Counted from the stretch's first letter, positions 27,672-36,400 are shown. The stretch: 41,782 bases of DNA from a bacterium (GCA_021780375.1 JAJXYT010000114.1:25639-67420); one strand, 5' to 3'. A program made the numbers and translations. Notes: generated by a model not told the origin, from the sequence alone.

Positions 27672-29534
27672 ATGGCCGGCACCATTTCTCCCGCGATCCT
27701 TGAACGCATTCGCGCCGCCAGTGACATTGTGGATGTCATTGGCTCGTACCTGCCATTGAAAAAGGCCGGAGCGAATTTCGTCGCACTCTGCCCGTTTCAC
27801 AAGGAAAAGACCCCCAGCTTCAATGTCAATCCGCACCGTCAGATTTTCCACTGTTTCGGCTGCCACAAGGGCGGCGACGTGTTCACCTTCGTCAAGGAAT
27901 ACGAAAACATCGGTTTTGTGGACGCCGTGCGCCGGCTGGCCGACCGCGCGAAAATTCCGCTCGAATTCGACCAAAGCCCGGGCGAACAGCAATCCCGCCA
28001 TCTCAAGGACCAGTTGCTCCAGATTCACGAGCAGATCGCGCAACGCTGGCAGAATTGCCTGCTCAATGAAGCCGCCGGCCGGGTCGCCCGCGATTATCTG
28101 GCCAAACGCGGGGTCTCACCGGAAGCCGTGAAGTTGTTCCGGCTCGGCGCCGCGCCCGATTTGTGGGACGACACCGTCAACTGGGCCAAAAGCAAGGACT
28201 ACGAACTGCCGTTGGTCGAGAAAGCCGGACTCATTATTCAGAAGTCAGATGGCGGAAGTCAGAAGGCGGAAGCCGAAAGTGCGAAATCCGACCTCCGACC
28301 TCCGGCCGCTGACCTCCGGCGTTACTACGATCGATTTCGCGGGCGGCTCATTTTCCCGATTGGCGACGAGCAGGGCCGGGTGATTGGTTTCAGCGGCCGG
28401 GTCTTGTCCGGTGACGAAAAAACCGCCAAATACGTCAACTCGCCGGAGACCCCGATTTTTACCAAGAGCCGGGTGTTCTTCGGCCTCGACAAATCCAAAC
28501 GCGCGATTCTGGACGCCGGCTTCGCAATTATTTGCGAGGGACAACTCGATTTGATCGCCTGTTTTACCGCCGGCGTGCAAAACATCGTCGCGCCGCAAGG
28601 CACGGCCTTTACCGACCAGCACGCGCGCATTCTCAAGCGATACGGGGACGAGGTGGTGCTCTGTTTTGATTCGGACGAAGCCGGCCAGAATGCCGCCGTG
28701 CGGTCGCTCGATCATTTGCTCGCGTCCGGCCTGGCCGTGCGCGTCGCCGTCGTGCCCGCGCCGCATGATCCGGACAGTTTTATCAAAGCCAACGGCGGCG
28801 AGGCCTTCCGCAAACTCGTCGAAAACGCCGAAGGATTTTTTGATTATTTGCTGAATCGTCTTTGCGCACAGAATGACGTGAACAGCGACAGGGGCCGGAA
28901 CATCGTTTTGCGCGACATGGCGGAGGCGGTTCACAAAACCGGCAATACCGTGCTGATCGACACCTATGCGCAAAAGACCGCGCTGCGCCTCGGTGTTTCG
29001 CCGGAGTCTGTGCGCACGGAATTCGCAAAAGCCCGGAGGTCGGAGGTCGGAGGTCAGAGGTCTGAAAACGAAGATTCAATGACAAATGAACCGGAACCCG
29101 AAGTGTCACGTCCGTCCAATCATGAATTTCATCTGCTCAAACTGCTGTTGTTGCACGATGAATTGGTGGCCTGGGCGGCATTGCATTTGGACGTGAGTTG
29201 GATGGTGCATCCACTCGTCCGGCAAATCGTCACCCAACGGCTCGCCGCGCAGACGAATGAAACCTGGAAGAGCCTCGCCGCCTTTTTGGATGAATGTGAA
29301 ACGCCGGAGATGCGGGGTCTTATCACTGAAGCTGTCGCCGAAGACCGTAAAATTCCCAGTCCTGAACAGCAACTGGCCGACGTGACGGTGAAATTGCGCA
29401 ATCAATTTCTGGACCGGCAGATTGCCGCTTTGACTCAAAAAGCCGGCCAGCCGGGAGTTTCCGATGCCGAAAAAGTTGAATTCCTGCGCGAACAACAAAA
29501 ACTGCGTGAACAGAAGCGTGCGCCGCTTAAATGA
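27672..29534 (+). CDS. dnaG: DNA primase
   Basis: This 620-aa enzyme makes RNA primers for replication. Domains: CHC2 zinc finger near residues 37-67 ('CPFHKEKTPSFNVNPHRQIF', 'HCFGCHKGGDVFTF'), the RNA polymerase/TOPRIM core ('GRLIFPIGDEQGRVIGFSGR', 'AIICEGQLDLIACFTAGVQN', 'RYGDEVVLCFDSDEAGQNAA' with the acidic TOPRIM residues), and a C-terminal helicase-binding-type region. Two in-frame low-complexity inserts interrupt it: about residues 191-216 (between the end of the zinc/early core region and 'YYDRFRGRLIFPIGDE') and about 454-464. Both are made of CGACCTCCGACCTC-type units. Monocistronic or with cvpA. The 3' end is 21 bp from a long inverted repeat beside the CRISPR array. Confidence 0.96.
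   Translation: MAGTISPAILERIRAASDIVDVIGSYLPLKKAGANFVALCPFHKEKTPSFNVNPHRQIFHCFGCHKGGDVFTFVKEYENIGFVDAVRRLADRAKIPLEFDQSPGEQQSRHLKDQLLQIHEQIAQRWQNCLLNEAAGRVARDYLAKRGVSPEAVKLFRLGAAPDLWDDTVNWAKSKDYELPLVEKAGLIIQKSDGGSQKAEAESAKSDLRPPAADLRRYYDRFRGRLIFPIGDEQGRVIGFSGRVLSGDEKTAKYVNSPETPIFTKSRVFFGLDKSKRAILDAGFAIICEGQLDLIACFTAGVQNIVAPQGTAFTDQHARILKRYGDEVVLCFDSDEAGQNAAVRSLDHLLASGLAVRVAVVPAPHDPDSFIKANGGEAFRKLVENAEGFFDYLLNRLCAQNDVNSDRGRNIVLRDMAEAVHKTGNTVLIDTYAQKTALRLGVSPESVRTEFAKARRSEVGGQRSENEDSMTNEPEPEVSRPSNHEFHLLKLLLLHDELVAWAALHLDVSWMVHPLVRQIVTQRLAAQTNETWKSLAAFLDECETPEMRGLITEAVAEDRKIPSPEQQLADVTVKLRNQFLDRQIAALTQKAGQPGVSDAEKVEFLREQQKLREQKRAPLK
28241..28320. repeat. In-frame micro-repeat insert in dnaG, upstream copy
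   Basis: Irregular repeats of GAAGTCAGA/GCGGAAG, then CCGACCTCCGACCTCCGG. They encode a Ser/Lys/Ala/Asp-rich stretch with no counterpart in the usual primase core ('QKSDGGSQKAEAESAKSDLR' then 'PPAADLRR'). Confidence 0.75.
29034..29063. repeat. In-frame micro-repeat insert in dnaG, downstream copy
   Basis: GGAGGTCGGAGGTCGGAGGT followed by CAGAGGTCTG. It reads as 'RRSEVGGQRSE' and joins the TOPRIM core to the C-terminal domain. It is the reverse-complement family of the CGACCTCC repeat at 28290-28318. Confidence 0.75.
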
Positions 29535-29555
29535 AGTGATGGAGAAAGCGGAGCC

Positions 29556-29649
29556 GAACTGGCGGCGGGTTGGTGTGGGTGGCGGTCGCTGGGCAGGGGA
29601 TGGCCGATGAATTTGAATCAAGCCACACACGCCAACCCGCCGCCAGTTC
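29556..29649. repeat. Long inverted repeat at the leader-distal end of the CRISPR array
   Basis: GAACTGGCGGCGGGTTGG (29556-29573) is the perfect reverse complement of 29632-29649 (18 bp), with partial further pairing, around a 58-nt loop. The right arm abuts and includes the first base of the last CRISPR repeat. It may act as trailer structure or a terminator of the array and of dnaG; no T-run follows either arm. Confidence 0.85.
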
Positions 29650-30111
29650 CGCCTCACGATTTCTGGATTCGCGCCGACTGAAACACCGTCTGTGAATCGA
29701 AACCCGTAATCCGCCGGGCCGCCTCACGATTTCTGGATTCGCGCCGACTGAAACATCTGGTGGCTACTTGCCAATTTATAACGTATCATTCCGCCTCACG
29801 ATTTCTGGATTCGCGCCGACTGAAACTTTATCGTACCATCCAGGCAAATCAATTATCAGCCCGCCTCACGATTTCTGGATTCGCGCCGACTGAAACAGCA
29901 ACCAGCAATTGATCACACTCAATTTCACCAATCCCGCCTCACGATTTCTGGATTCGCGCCGACTGAAACTCGGCGCGCCCTTCAACGAGATCAATAAACT
30001 TTACCCGCCTCACGATTTCTGGATTCGCGCCGACTGAAACAGCATTGAGTTCACCATGCTCTCCAACGGCGTCGACCGCCTCACGATTTCTGGATTCGCG
30101 CCGACTGAAAC
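29649..30111 (-). CRISPR. Type V-B CRISPR array, seven repeats and six spacers
   Basis: Seven identical 36-bp repeats start at 29649, 29719, 29791, 29861, 29934, 30005 and 30076. On the minus strand the repeat begins GTTTCAGTCGGCGCGAATCC and ends AGAAATCGTGAGGCGG. Spacers are 34, 36, 34, 37, 35 and 35 bp. I infer minus-strand transcription, the same as the cas genes. The array lies directly downstream of cas2, and the repeat end ATCGTGAGGCGG closely resembles, from memory, the 3' end of the Opitutaceae TAV5 type V-B repeat. No repeat is degenerate. Several spacers have a stop-free frame, as expected of coding protospacers. No spacer matches elsewhere in the window by eye. Confidence 0.97.
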
Positions 30112-30184
30112 TCACCCCCATCGCCGGCCTGATTCTGCAACCCGAATTGCTGCTGCTCGCGAGCAGCAATGCGACTTGTGTCAA
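30112..30184 (-). promoter_or_regulatory. Candidate array leader/promoter with palindrome
   Basis: On the minus strand a perfect TTGACA (30184-30179) is followed 10 bp later by the perfect 18-bp palindrome TGCTGCTCG/CGAGCAGCA (30151-30168), then about 40 bp to the first repeat. No good -10 is present; the palindrome lies where it would be. It may be a leader anchor or regulator site for adaptation or for array transcription. Confidence 0.45.
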
Positions 30185-30235
30185 CTACAGGGATTTGGTA
30201 ACGGCAATTCATTCGGAAGCCGCTTAAATTCAGTC

Positions 30236-30330
30236 TTTTTTCAATGCGAGCGTCCTTGCGGGCGAGCGCCAGCACTTCCGCGCTCGCACCGCTCCGCCGC
30301 ACACAGGCGCAGTCGTCGCGATTTCAAAAA
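30236..30330 (+). ncRNA. Candidate Cas12b tracrRNA
   Basis: On the plus strand, antisense to the array, a TTTTTTCAA run (30236-30244) is followed by a hairpin with 8-bp arms TGCGAGCG (30245-30252) and CGCTCGCA (30280-30287). Further on, TCGCGATTTC (30316-30325) can pair with repeat segment GAAATCGTGA over 10 contiguous positions (one G-U). CCGCC (30294-30298) can pair with the repeat's terminal GGCGG. A U-run, stem, anti-repeat and a pseudoknot to the last bases of the repeat is the layout of the Alicyclobacillus Cas12b tracrRNA as I remember it. Ends are approximate. Confidence 0.5.
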
Positions 30331-30420
30331 TCATGTCAACCCAATGGCGGAAGGTTGATGGTCGGTGGCCAATGGCCGGAGTTATTCAACGCCTTTCTGA
30401 AAAACTTGCAAGTCTGAAAG

Positions 30421-30711
30421 TCAAATAATCGTTACCCGTGAACGGACTTCGTAAGGCAAGCCCATCGCCTCAATAATCAGGCTCGCATCGCTGCTGCTTG
30501 GGCCAAGCGAGACAAACAAAACCTGGTCTTCTTCATGGTCAAGCAATGGCTGAAGCTCGGCCTTTAATTTTGCCAGGCGCAAATCGTCCAGCGGGCATTC
30601 AAAAACCGAGTATTGCAGCCGCACGCCGAAACCTTCCAGCGAGCGCGCCACTTTCCGCAACCGTTTGGGATCGCTGATGTCGTAGCTGACGAGGTAGCGA
30701 ATCCGGCTCAT
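30421..30711 (-). CDS. cas2: CRISPR-associated endoribonuclease Cas2
   Basis: This 96-aa ferredoxin-fold protein forms the spacer-integration complex with Cas1. It has the Cas2 start 'RYLVSYDISDPKRLRKVARS' with the conserved Asp, then 'LEGFGVRLQYSVFECPLDDL', and length typical of the family. It is the last cas gene before the leader. A gene of another family (four-helix bundle) and repeats separate it from cas4-cas1. No strong Shine-Dalgarno (GAAG 6-9 bp upstream of ATG). Confidence 0.96.
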   Translation of the reverse strand: MSRIRYLVSYDISDPKRLRKVARSLEGFGVRLQYSVFECPLDDLRLAKLKAELQPLLDHEEDQVLFVSLGPSSSDASLIIEAMGLPYEVRSRVTII

Positions 30712-30815
30712 GGGGCTTCGCCATAGCCAATATTCAATAGCCGATAGGCGATGTTCATGCCAATGACTGTTGCCATGCCAAAGTGAAATTTCAAATTTGG
30801 CTTTTTACGCATTGG
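30712..30815. repeat. TTGGCTATCGGC micro-repeats, left flank of the four-helix-bundle gene
   Basis: Degenerate units of AATAGCCGATAGGCGATG and CATTGGCTATCGGCTATTTG lie between cas2 and the four-helix-bundle gene and run into the latter's 3' end, encoding its last residues (EEWPIANSR). Confidence 0.65.
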
Positions 30816-31370
30816 CTATCGGCTATTTGCGATGGGCCATTCCTCTGGTTCGCTACGTGCGGCACGGGCTTCCGGCGAATTGTACATCGGATGGTCAGGT
30901 TTGAGATTCCGCAAAAAGCCGGTGCGAAAATCCCGTGCCTTGGCCGCGGCTGCCCGCCTCTCCTTCACCTCACCCGTCAAATGTCGTTTGCCTTGCACGG
31001 GCGAATTTTCAATGGACGCCGTCCAAGCCGTCAGTTGTTTGGCGCAAGACTCGGCCAGCGCCCGGATTTCCTGCAACTGCCGCATGATGGGTTTCAGCTT
31101 CGGCCGGTCCTTGACGACAGCCATCATCGAGCGCACCTCGCCTGCCGAACCGCGCGCAATGGCCAGGAACGCGTTCAGTTCATTTGTGGTTACACGCTCG
31201 AAACCCTCGGCGATGTTGTTCGATACCGACAACGCGGCCCGGTCGAGCTGGTTGCGGTAGCCGGGTGTGAGGGGCACATTCGGTTCTTCCAGCAAATCGA
31301 GTACCCGGTTATAAAGCCGCGCGGCCTCCTGCCAGACCGGCAGGTCTTCAAACTTCTGATATTTTGCCAT
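30816..31370 (-). CDS. Four-helix-bundle protein (23S rRNA IVP/Avd-like)
   Basis: The 184-aa product begins 'FEDLPVWQEAARLYNRVLDL', then 'YRNQLDRAALSVSNNIAEGF' and 'ELNAFLAIARGSAGEVRSMM', which is the pattern of the S23/IVP four-helix-bundle family (relatives include proteins encoded in 23S rRNA intervening sequences and the Avd factor of diversity-generating retroelements). After ~120 residues a basic/Ala-rich tail follows that is not part of the usual fold. The family is basic and thought to bind nucleic acid. It sits between cas4-cas1 and cas2, bracketed by micro-repeats, so it may be a passenger. A role in adaptation is speculative. Confidence 0.85.
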   Translation of the reverse strand: MAKYQKFEDLPVWQEAARLYNRVLDLLEEPNVPLTPGYRNQLDRAALSVSNNIAEGFERVTTNELNAFLAIARGSAGEVRSMMAVVKDRPKLKPIMRQLQEIRALAESCAKQLTAWTASIENSPVQGKRHLTGEVKERRAAAAKARDFRTGFLRNLKPDHPMYNSPEARAARSEPEEWPIANSR

Positions 31371-31382
31371 TAGTCAGTTTCC

Positions 31383-31555
31383 TTTCTTGTTTTGGTTTGC
31401 GGTCAAAAATAGCCAATCGCCAATAGCCCATAGCCCAGTGTCCAAGCCAAGCTCGCTTCGCTCACAGAAGCCAATAACCAATTGCCAATGGCCCAACTCG
31501 ATTTTCTCATTTTGGCTATTGATCATCTGCTATTGGCTATCCGCGCGCCGGCGCG
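31383..31555. repeat. AATAGCCAATCGCC micro-repeats, right flank of the four-helix-bundle gene
   Basis: Degenerate copies of AATAGCCAATCGCCAATAGC, CCAATAACCAATTGCCAATG and TTGGCTATTGATC fill the gap between cas4-cas1 and the four-helix-bundle gene. They are the same family as the left flank, partly inverted. Confidence 0.7.
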
Positions 31556-33370
31556 CTATCGCGTCACGAACCCGTGGTAGGTCAAAGCCTCGCCACGCAC
31601 AAACCGCCACAACTGCCGCGCCTGTACTTCCAGCATCCGGCGATACGGCATTTTGTAACTGAATTCCGGGTGGCTCACTTCCGTGTCCAGCCGCCGAAAC
31701 CACGCTTCCCAAAATGGCCGCCGTCCTTTGTCGGTTAAAAACGTTCCATTCGCGCTTTTGATGAAATCTTCCGGACCAAGCTCGCCGCGATTGATGAGAC
31801 TGATGGCCACGCTGTCGGCAATGAGCGGGCGGAATTCCTCCATCAAATCCAGCGCCAGGGCAGGGCGGCCATAGCGCGGCTGGTGCATGAAGCCAAGAAA
31901 TGGGTCAAGCCCGACGGAGTAACAAACGCCGGTCAGTTCCTTTGCCAGCATGGAATAGCCAAGCGAAATCAGAGCATTGACCGGGTCGCGCGGCGGGCGG
32001 CGATTGCGCCCGCGCCAGTCGAATTTCCAGTCATCACGCTGTTTGAGCATCGTCTCGAATTGCTCGAAATAAATCGCCGCGGCGCTGCCTTCGATGCCCA
32101 GCAGCGCCGTGACGTCGCGTGCCAATTCCGTCGCGTCGCGGAAGCCCGCCATCAAACTGGTCACACGATCCGGCACGTCGCCGTTGCGCATGAGCATCAC
32201 GCGCTGATTGTGAATTTTGGCGCGGATGATTTCGCGCGCGAGTTGCAGGCGCACGCCCGGCAATTCAAACAGCCGATACTGGCCGCGCCGTGCGTCCACG
32301 CCGCTGGCCGGCAAGCCGCCCAACATGCCAAGAAACCGCCCGGCGGGCGAAAAGTAGGCAACGTCAATGCCCAATTCGAGACACGTCGAGACTGCCTGTG
32401 CCGTCATCTGTACCGCTCCGTAGCAATAAATAGCGCGCACCTGCTGGCCGGGAATTTTGCGCGCGTCCTCGCCCTTGACGCTGACGATCAATTCATCCCC
32501 GCGCTGGCCGATTTGCGCGCCGGGTGTTTGCACCACCAACACTTCGCCGTCATCGCCAACGGGGCGAGGCGGTTGCAACGTGGGTTCTTTGCCCGTGGAT
32601 TCAGCCGCGAAATCCAATGCCTCAAGAATTCGGTCGCGGACAGTGTCCTCGGATTGAGTAATGAAACCGAATTGCATCTGTCCATCGGCAGGTGGAGCCT
32701 TTCGCCGTTTTGACCACCAAAACGATTCGTTCGGAAGGCAAACCGGATAGGCGGAACAGCCGAGACAGCGCGGGTCGTTTTTCAGCGGCGGCGGGCAATG
32801 GCCGGAAGCTGCCAGTGCCTTGGCATCGATGATGGCCTGCCGCGTTTTCGTCAGCAATTCCTCGTTGATTTCCAGCGGCACGCGGCGCTTTTCAGCGGCA
32901 TAGTAAATCACCGCGCCGGAAACCTTCACGCCATGCTCCTGCAAAAGCAGGGCATACGCGCCGACTTGAATTGACTCCGGTTCGCGTGCCTCGCGTTCGC
33001 CTTCACTGTTGCGTCGGGCCGATCCCTTTTTATAGTCCACGATTTCCGCGCCGTCTGGCCCGCCTTCCACCAAATCCATGACGCCGACGATGCCCAGCGA
33101 TTCGCTTTCCAGCCGCAAGCTGCGGAGCTTTGCGCCTTCGGGAAGATTTTCGGAAAGCGCCTTGGCCTTTTCTTCTTCAAGGCGCGAAGGCGCGTCCACG
33201 TTCCGATGGACATGAGAACCGGCGACCGTGTCCGCGCTCTCCTGAAAAATGTTTTCAACCCACTGGAAATAAAACAGGCGCGGACAATAAACGTAATTGT
33301 TGAGCCGACGCGCCGGCATCACCGGCTGGCCCTCCATTCCGCCTTGAGTTTGCAGGCCCGCTTCGCTCAT
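31556..33370 (-). CDS. cas4-cas1: Cas4-Cas1 fusion protein
   Basis: This 604-aa protein fuses the PAM-selecting nuclease Cas4 to the integrase Cas1, as usual in type V-B. Cas4 part (about 1-210): 'YVYCPRLFYFQWVENIF', 'GIVGVMDLVEGGPDGAEIVD' and 'YKKGSARR', and the C-terminal cysteines in 'CLGCSAYPVC' for a 4Fe-4S cluster. Cas1 part (about 265-604): 'NALISLGYSMLAKELTGVCY', with the catalytic His of 'FMHQPRYGRP' (~496) and the Asp of 'ALDLMEEFRP' (~508) intact. It starts at ATG 33370 with AAAGGAGG 3 bp upstream. The start overlaps the stop of a 33-codon mini-ORF as ATGA. Confidence 0.97.
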   Translation of the reverse strand: MSEAGLQTQGGMEGQPVMPARRLNNYVYCPRLFYFQWVENIFQESADTVAGSHVHRNVDAPSRLEEEKAKALSENLPEGAKLRSLRLESESLGIVGVMDLVEGGPDGAEIVDYKKGSARRNSEGEREAREPESIQVGAYALLLQEHGVKVSGAVIYYAAEKRRVPLEINEELLTKTRQAIIDAKALAASGHCPPPLKNDPRCLGCSAYPVCLPNESFWWSKRRKAPPADGQMQFGFITQSEDTVRDRILEALDFAAESTGKEPTLQPPRPVGDDGEVLVVQTPGAQIGQRGDELIVSVKGEDARKIPGQQVRAIYCYGAVQMTAQAVSTCLELGIDVAYFSPAGRFLGMLGGLPASGVDARRGQYRLFELPGVRLQLAREIIRAKIHNQRVMLMRNGDVPDRVTSLMAGFRDATELARDVTALLGIEGSAAAIYFEQFETMLKQRDDWKFDWRGRNRRPPRDPVNALISLGYSMLAKELTGVCYSVGLDPFLGFMHQPRYGRPALALDLMEEFRPLIADSVAISLINRGELGPEDFIKSANGTFLTDKGRRPFWEAWFRRLDTEVSHPEFSYKMPYRRMLEVQARQLWRFVRGEALTYHGFVTR

Positions 33371-33468
33371 CCGCCTCCTTTGGCCGGCTTGGTCATTGGC
33401 GATTGGTCATCGGCCATCGCCGCGTCAGCGGCCCACCCGGCGTTGACTTGAATCGGCGCTTCGCTCAT
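33367..33468 (-). CDS. 33-codon mini-ORF coupled to cas4-cas1
   Basis: The frame starts with ATGAGCGAAGCG at 33468, a 12-bp exact copy of the cas4-cas1 start, and reads MSEAPIQVNAGWAADAAMAD then DQSPMTKPAKGGG. Its TGA overlaps the cas4-cas1 ATG. Its middle is repeat-like DNA (GATGGCCGATGACCAATCGC, CAATGACC), and its last codons supply the AAAGGAGG that serves cas4-cas1. It starts 5 bp after the cas12b stop. Probably an insertion by-product of the duplicated start; whether the peptide is made or only links translation is unknown. Confidence 0.5.
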   Translation of the reverse strand: MSEAPIQVNAGWAADAAMADDQSPMTKPAKGGG

Positions 33469-33473
33469 GGCGG

Positions 33474-36400
33474 TTACATGGGAACGTCATCGTCGCCACG
33501 TTCCGATTTCTGAATCCGGGTGCGGTTGATTTCCTCAACGCGCAGCCAATCCTTGCCCTCACGCCGCTCGTTGCCTTTGATCGTTCCCCAAAGGCCGCGC
33601 CCGCTGGCAAAATTCTGTTGGCCTGAAACTTCGGCCTTATCAAAGTCAGCCACGCCGCCAAGGTCGGCGTAGAAATTTGGTCTCGCTTCGGCCAGCAAAT
33701 CTGCGCGGTGCCTGTCGTCCGGGATGATGATTTCCGGCGGCTTCGGTCCTTTCCAGCGCGCTTTCTCACGGATGTTATCCGCTCGGACAAGAAACTTGCC
33801 GCTCTTATTTTCGCTGCGGATGCGTAGATGAATTTCTCCGGTCTCGGGTGCGGCAATGGCGCGTAGGCCGAGATTGATCGCCGCATTGATGTCGGCTTGA
33901 AATGGGTTGCCACGCATGGGAACAAAAATAGGTCCGCCAGCCACGGGTGCCAGCAAGGTTCGCCATTTGGGTCGTTTCGGACGGTCTTTCAATAAATCTT
34001 CATTCACCTTTGCCAGCATTCCGAAGAGTTGCTGCACGCGCTGGCTTTCCCGTAGCTCCACTTTGCTTAACTTTTTGACACGTTCTGGATCAGCCAGTCG
34101 GTCGAGGTGTTTCTTCCAACGAAACTCCTTGGCATCCTCCGGCGTAAGTTCGATGGCGCGGAAACCAGCAACACTGGTTAGCGAACAAAATTTTGATGTG
34201 TCCGCTGGCCATTCCTCCAACACACGCAAACCATACGGCTCGCAAAGCTGAATGAGTTTGTCGCGCAAATGCCGCCGACACCATTTCATCAGCCGCGCAT
34301 TCTCGCTGCGAGCCCGTCCTTGGGTCATCTCGTAGTATTTGAGATTTTCGATTATCACAAAGTCCACGGGTTCGCGTCCAAGTATGCGTTCATATTCACC
34401 GTGGATGTCATGTTTCTCCCGCTCCGCCGCGCTCGTCGTGTGCGGACGCAGGCGGACGCCCAACGCTTGGGCGAGGATGAGATGCGCGGTTTGGTTTACG
34501 CGTTGTTCCTTTAGTGCCTCCATCCGGTCTAGCAATTCGGGGCAAGGGTCCGGCAATTCTATGCCGCGTTTGCTGCGACCAAGGTTAGCTGGCTTGCCCG
34601 GTTCTTGGCGAAGGGCGCGGTTAAGGGACTGACATCGCTGGCGAAGAGAATCGAGTTGTTCAATCCGCTTCATCGAAAGGCCACGTTGCCCGGCGAGGAG
34701 TTTTGCCCGGTCATCTGTTCCGCGTCCGGTTTGTTGGAGAATATAATTCTGTGTGTCGTTTGGGCGCGGCACCCATTCCCACAGCCGTCCGCGCAATGGC
34801 TGGATGCGATCCGCGATGCGCACAAGTTCGCGCTTGATTATTTCGCGTTCAGATTTGATTTCTGCCTTGATACGTGTTGTAACAGCATCCCAAGCGTCCT
34901 TTTCCATCAGCGGTTTCACTTCGTTTAGCCAACCGCTGCGCTCGATCAATTCTTGCCCCCGGTCTTTTTCAGCTTTCGACTCCTCAGCCGTCCGCATTGC
35001 GATGGCCTCGGCGATTTGCTCTTTGATCCGTTTCCGACGTTTCTCGAAGACTATCCGCTTCTTTTCATCCGGCTCTTTGTAGGCGACGGAACTCCAGCTT
35101 TGCAGCCGCGCCAGCCGCGCTTGCGCACGGCGGAGCGCGTAAAGCAGCCGGTCGTTCAATTCTGGAAAGGAATAGCGGACGTTGTCAGCGCCGAGCAATT
35201 TGTCCGGCTGAAAGCCAAGTGCGGTGCAAATATCCCGTGATTCCTCCCATTCACCAGCCACCAGATTCCGCCCCCGCTCGCCGGAAAGTTCGTCCTGCGG
35301 TTTCGGATTCCCATCGCGGAAAACTTTGGCGTCTTCGCCGGGCAGCCGCAGCATTCCTATTGCGCGAACGGTGGCCCACCAGGTCTTGTCGTCCGCGATG
35401 CCAAGTTTGCGGCTGATGCCGGGCTTTGGCGGATTGCCTTGGGACGCTTCAATCAAGGCAAATGCGCCCGCGTCACGCTGCCCCAAATCTACAGCAAGAC
35501 AGTGGAATGAGTCACCGCTCTCCCACCAAGGACGTGAACGGGCATTTGCATCTGGCGTGGACGGCCAACGAAGCCAGGAGGAATTCTTGAAATTTGGACC
35601 GAATTGATTGGCATCCCAGCGTGCCGCTTTGCCAAGTTGACGTGCCACGGAGTCGTCTTCAAGCGTGAGCGGAAAATTGAGCAGAATGCGCTGCTCACCC
35701 GATGCCGTTATTTCCGGCATCAACGCCACTGCTGTGCATTCAGCAAAAGTCGCCGGACGGAGTTTGCCCTTTTCTTTCTTCACCAATCCGGCTTTCAAAT
35801 CAAGCGCTGCCATCATCGCCTGCTGCCATGCGGATTCCTTTCCCTCCATGTCGGATTTAAGCTGGTCGCGTAAGAGACGCGGTGCTCCAAAGTGGATTCG
35901 CACCCAGCGTGGTGTCCACTTGCCATCCACCTTGCCTGCGATTTCCGCATCCAGATAACTTTTGTCGTGGCAAAGCCGTTTCTTCTTGGTCAAGTCGCTC
36001 ACGTCGGAAAAATAAAACTGCCGCCGCGAGTGGACGGCGTCGGCGGGCGTGAGCCGAATGGGGTCTTCGAGTCTTTTGATTTCTTCAATTAACTCACGTT
36101 CCTCGGTGAGAGCTTGAAGCGGGTCATCGCAAAAAGCCGCTCCTTCCGGCAGCTTCGCGGCTTTACGCCATTCCTGAAGCGTCGCCGAATCCGGCTCGCG
36201 CCAGATAATCCAATTTGTTTCTTCCACGAGTGCGTCGAACAAAACCGGACTGCCGATGATTTCTGCGTTCTCCTTCTTATAATCCGTCAAGAGTTGCCAC
36301 AGTTCCTTGCGTGCCTCACCGCTGTAGCCTTGTCCCGGCTTCAATGCCTCGTTCCACAGTTTTCGCACATCCCGAAAACCACGAATCGTGCGCGGGTGTA

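Noticed and set aside
29106..29657. Minus-strand frame across the end of dnaG and the inverted repeat
   Set aside because: Antisense shadow of dnaG with no family features.
30045..30358. Small open frames across the last CRISPR repeat and leader
   Set aside because: They read through a repeat unit and the candidate tracrRNA; no ribosome binding site or protein character.
30331..30420. Tail region 3' of cas2 as a minus-strand tracrRNA
   Set aside because: The minus strand carries GAAATCG, the same sense as the inferred crRNA repeat, so it cannot pair with it. The plus strand has the complementary anti-repeat.
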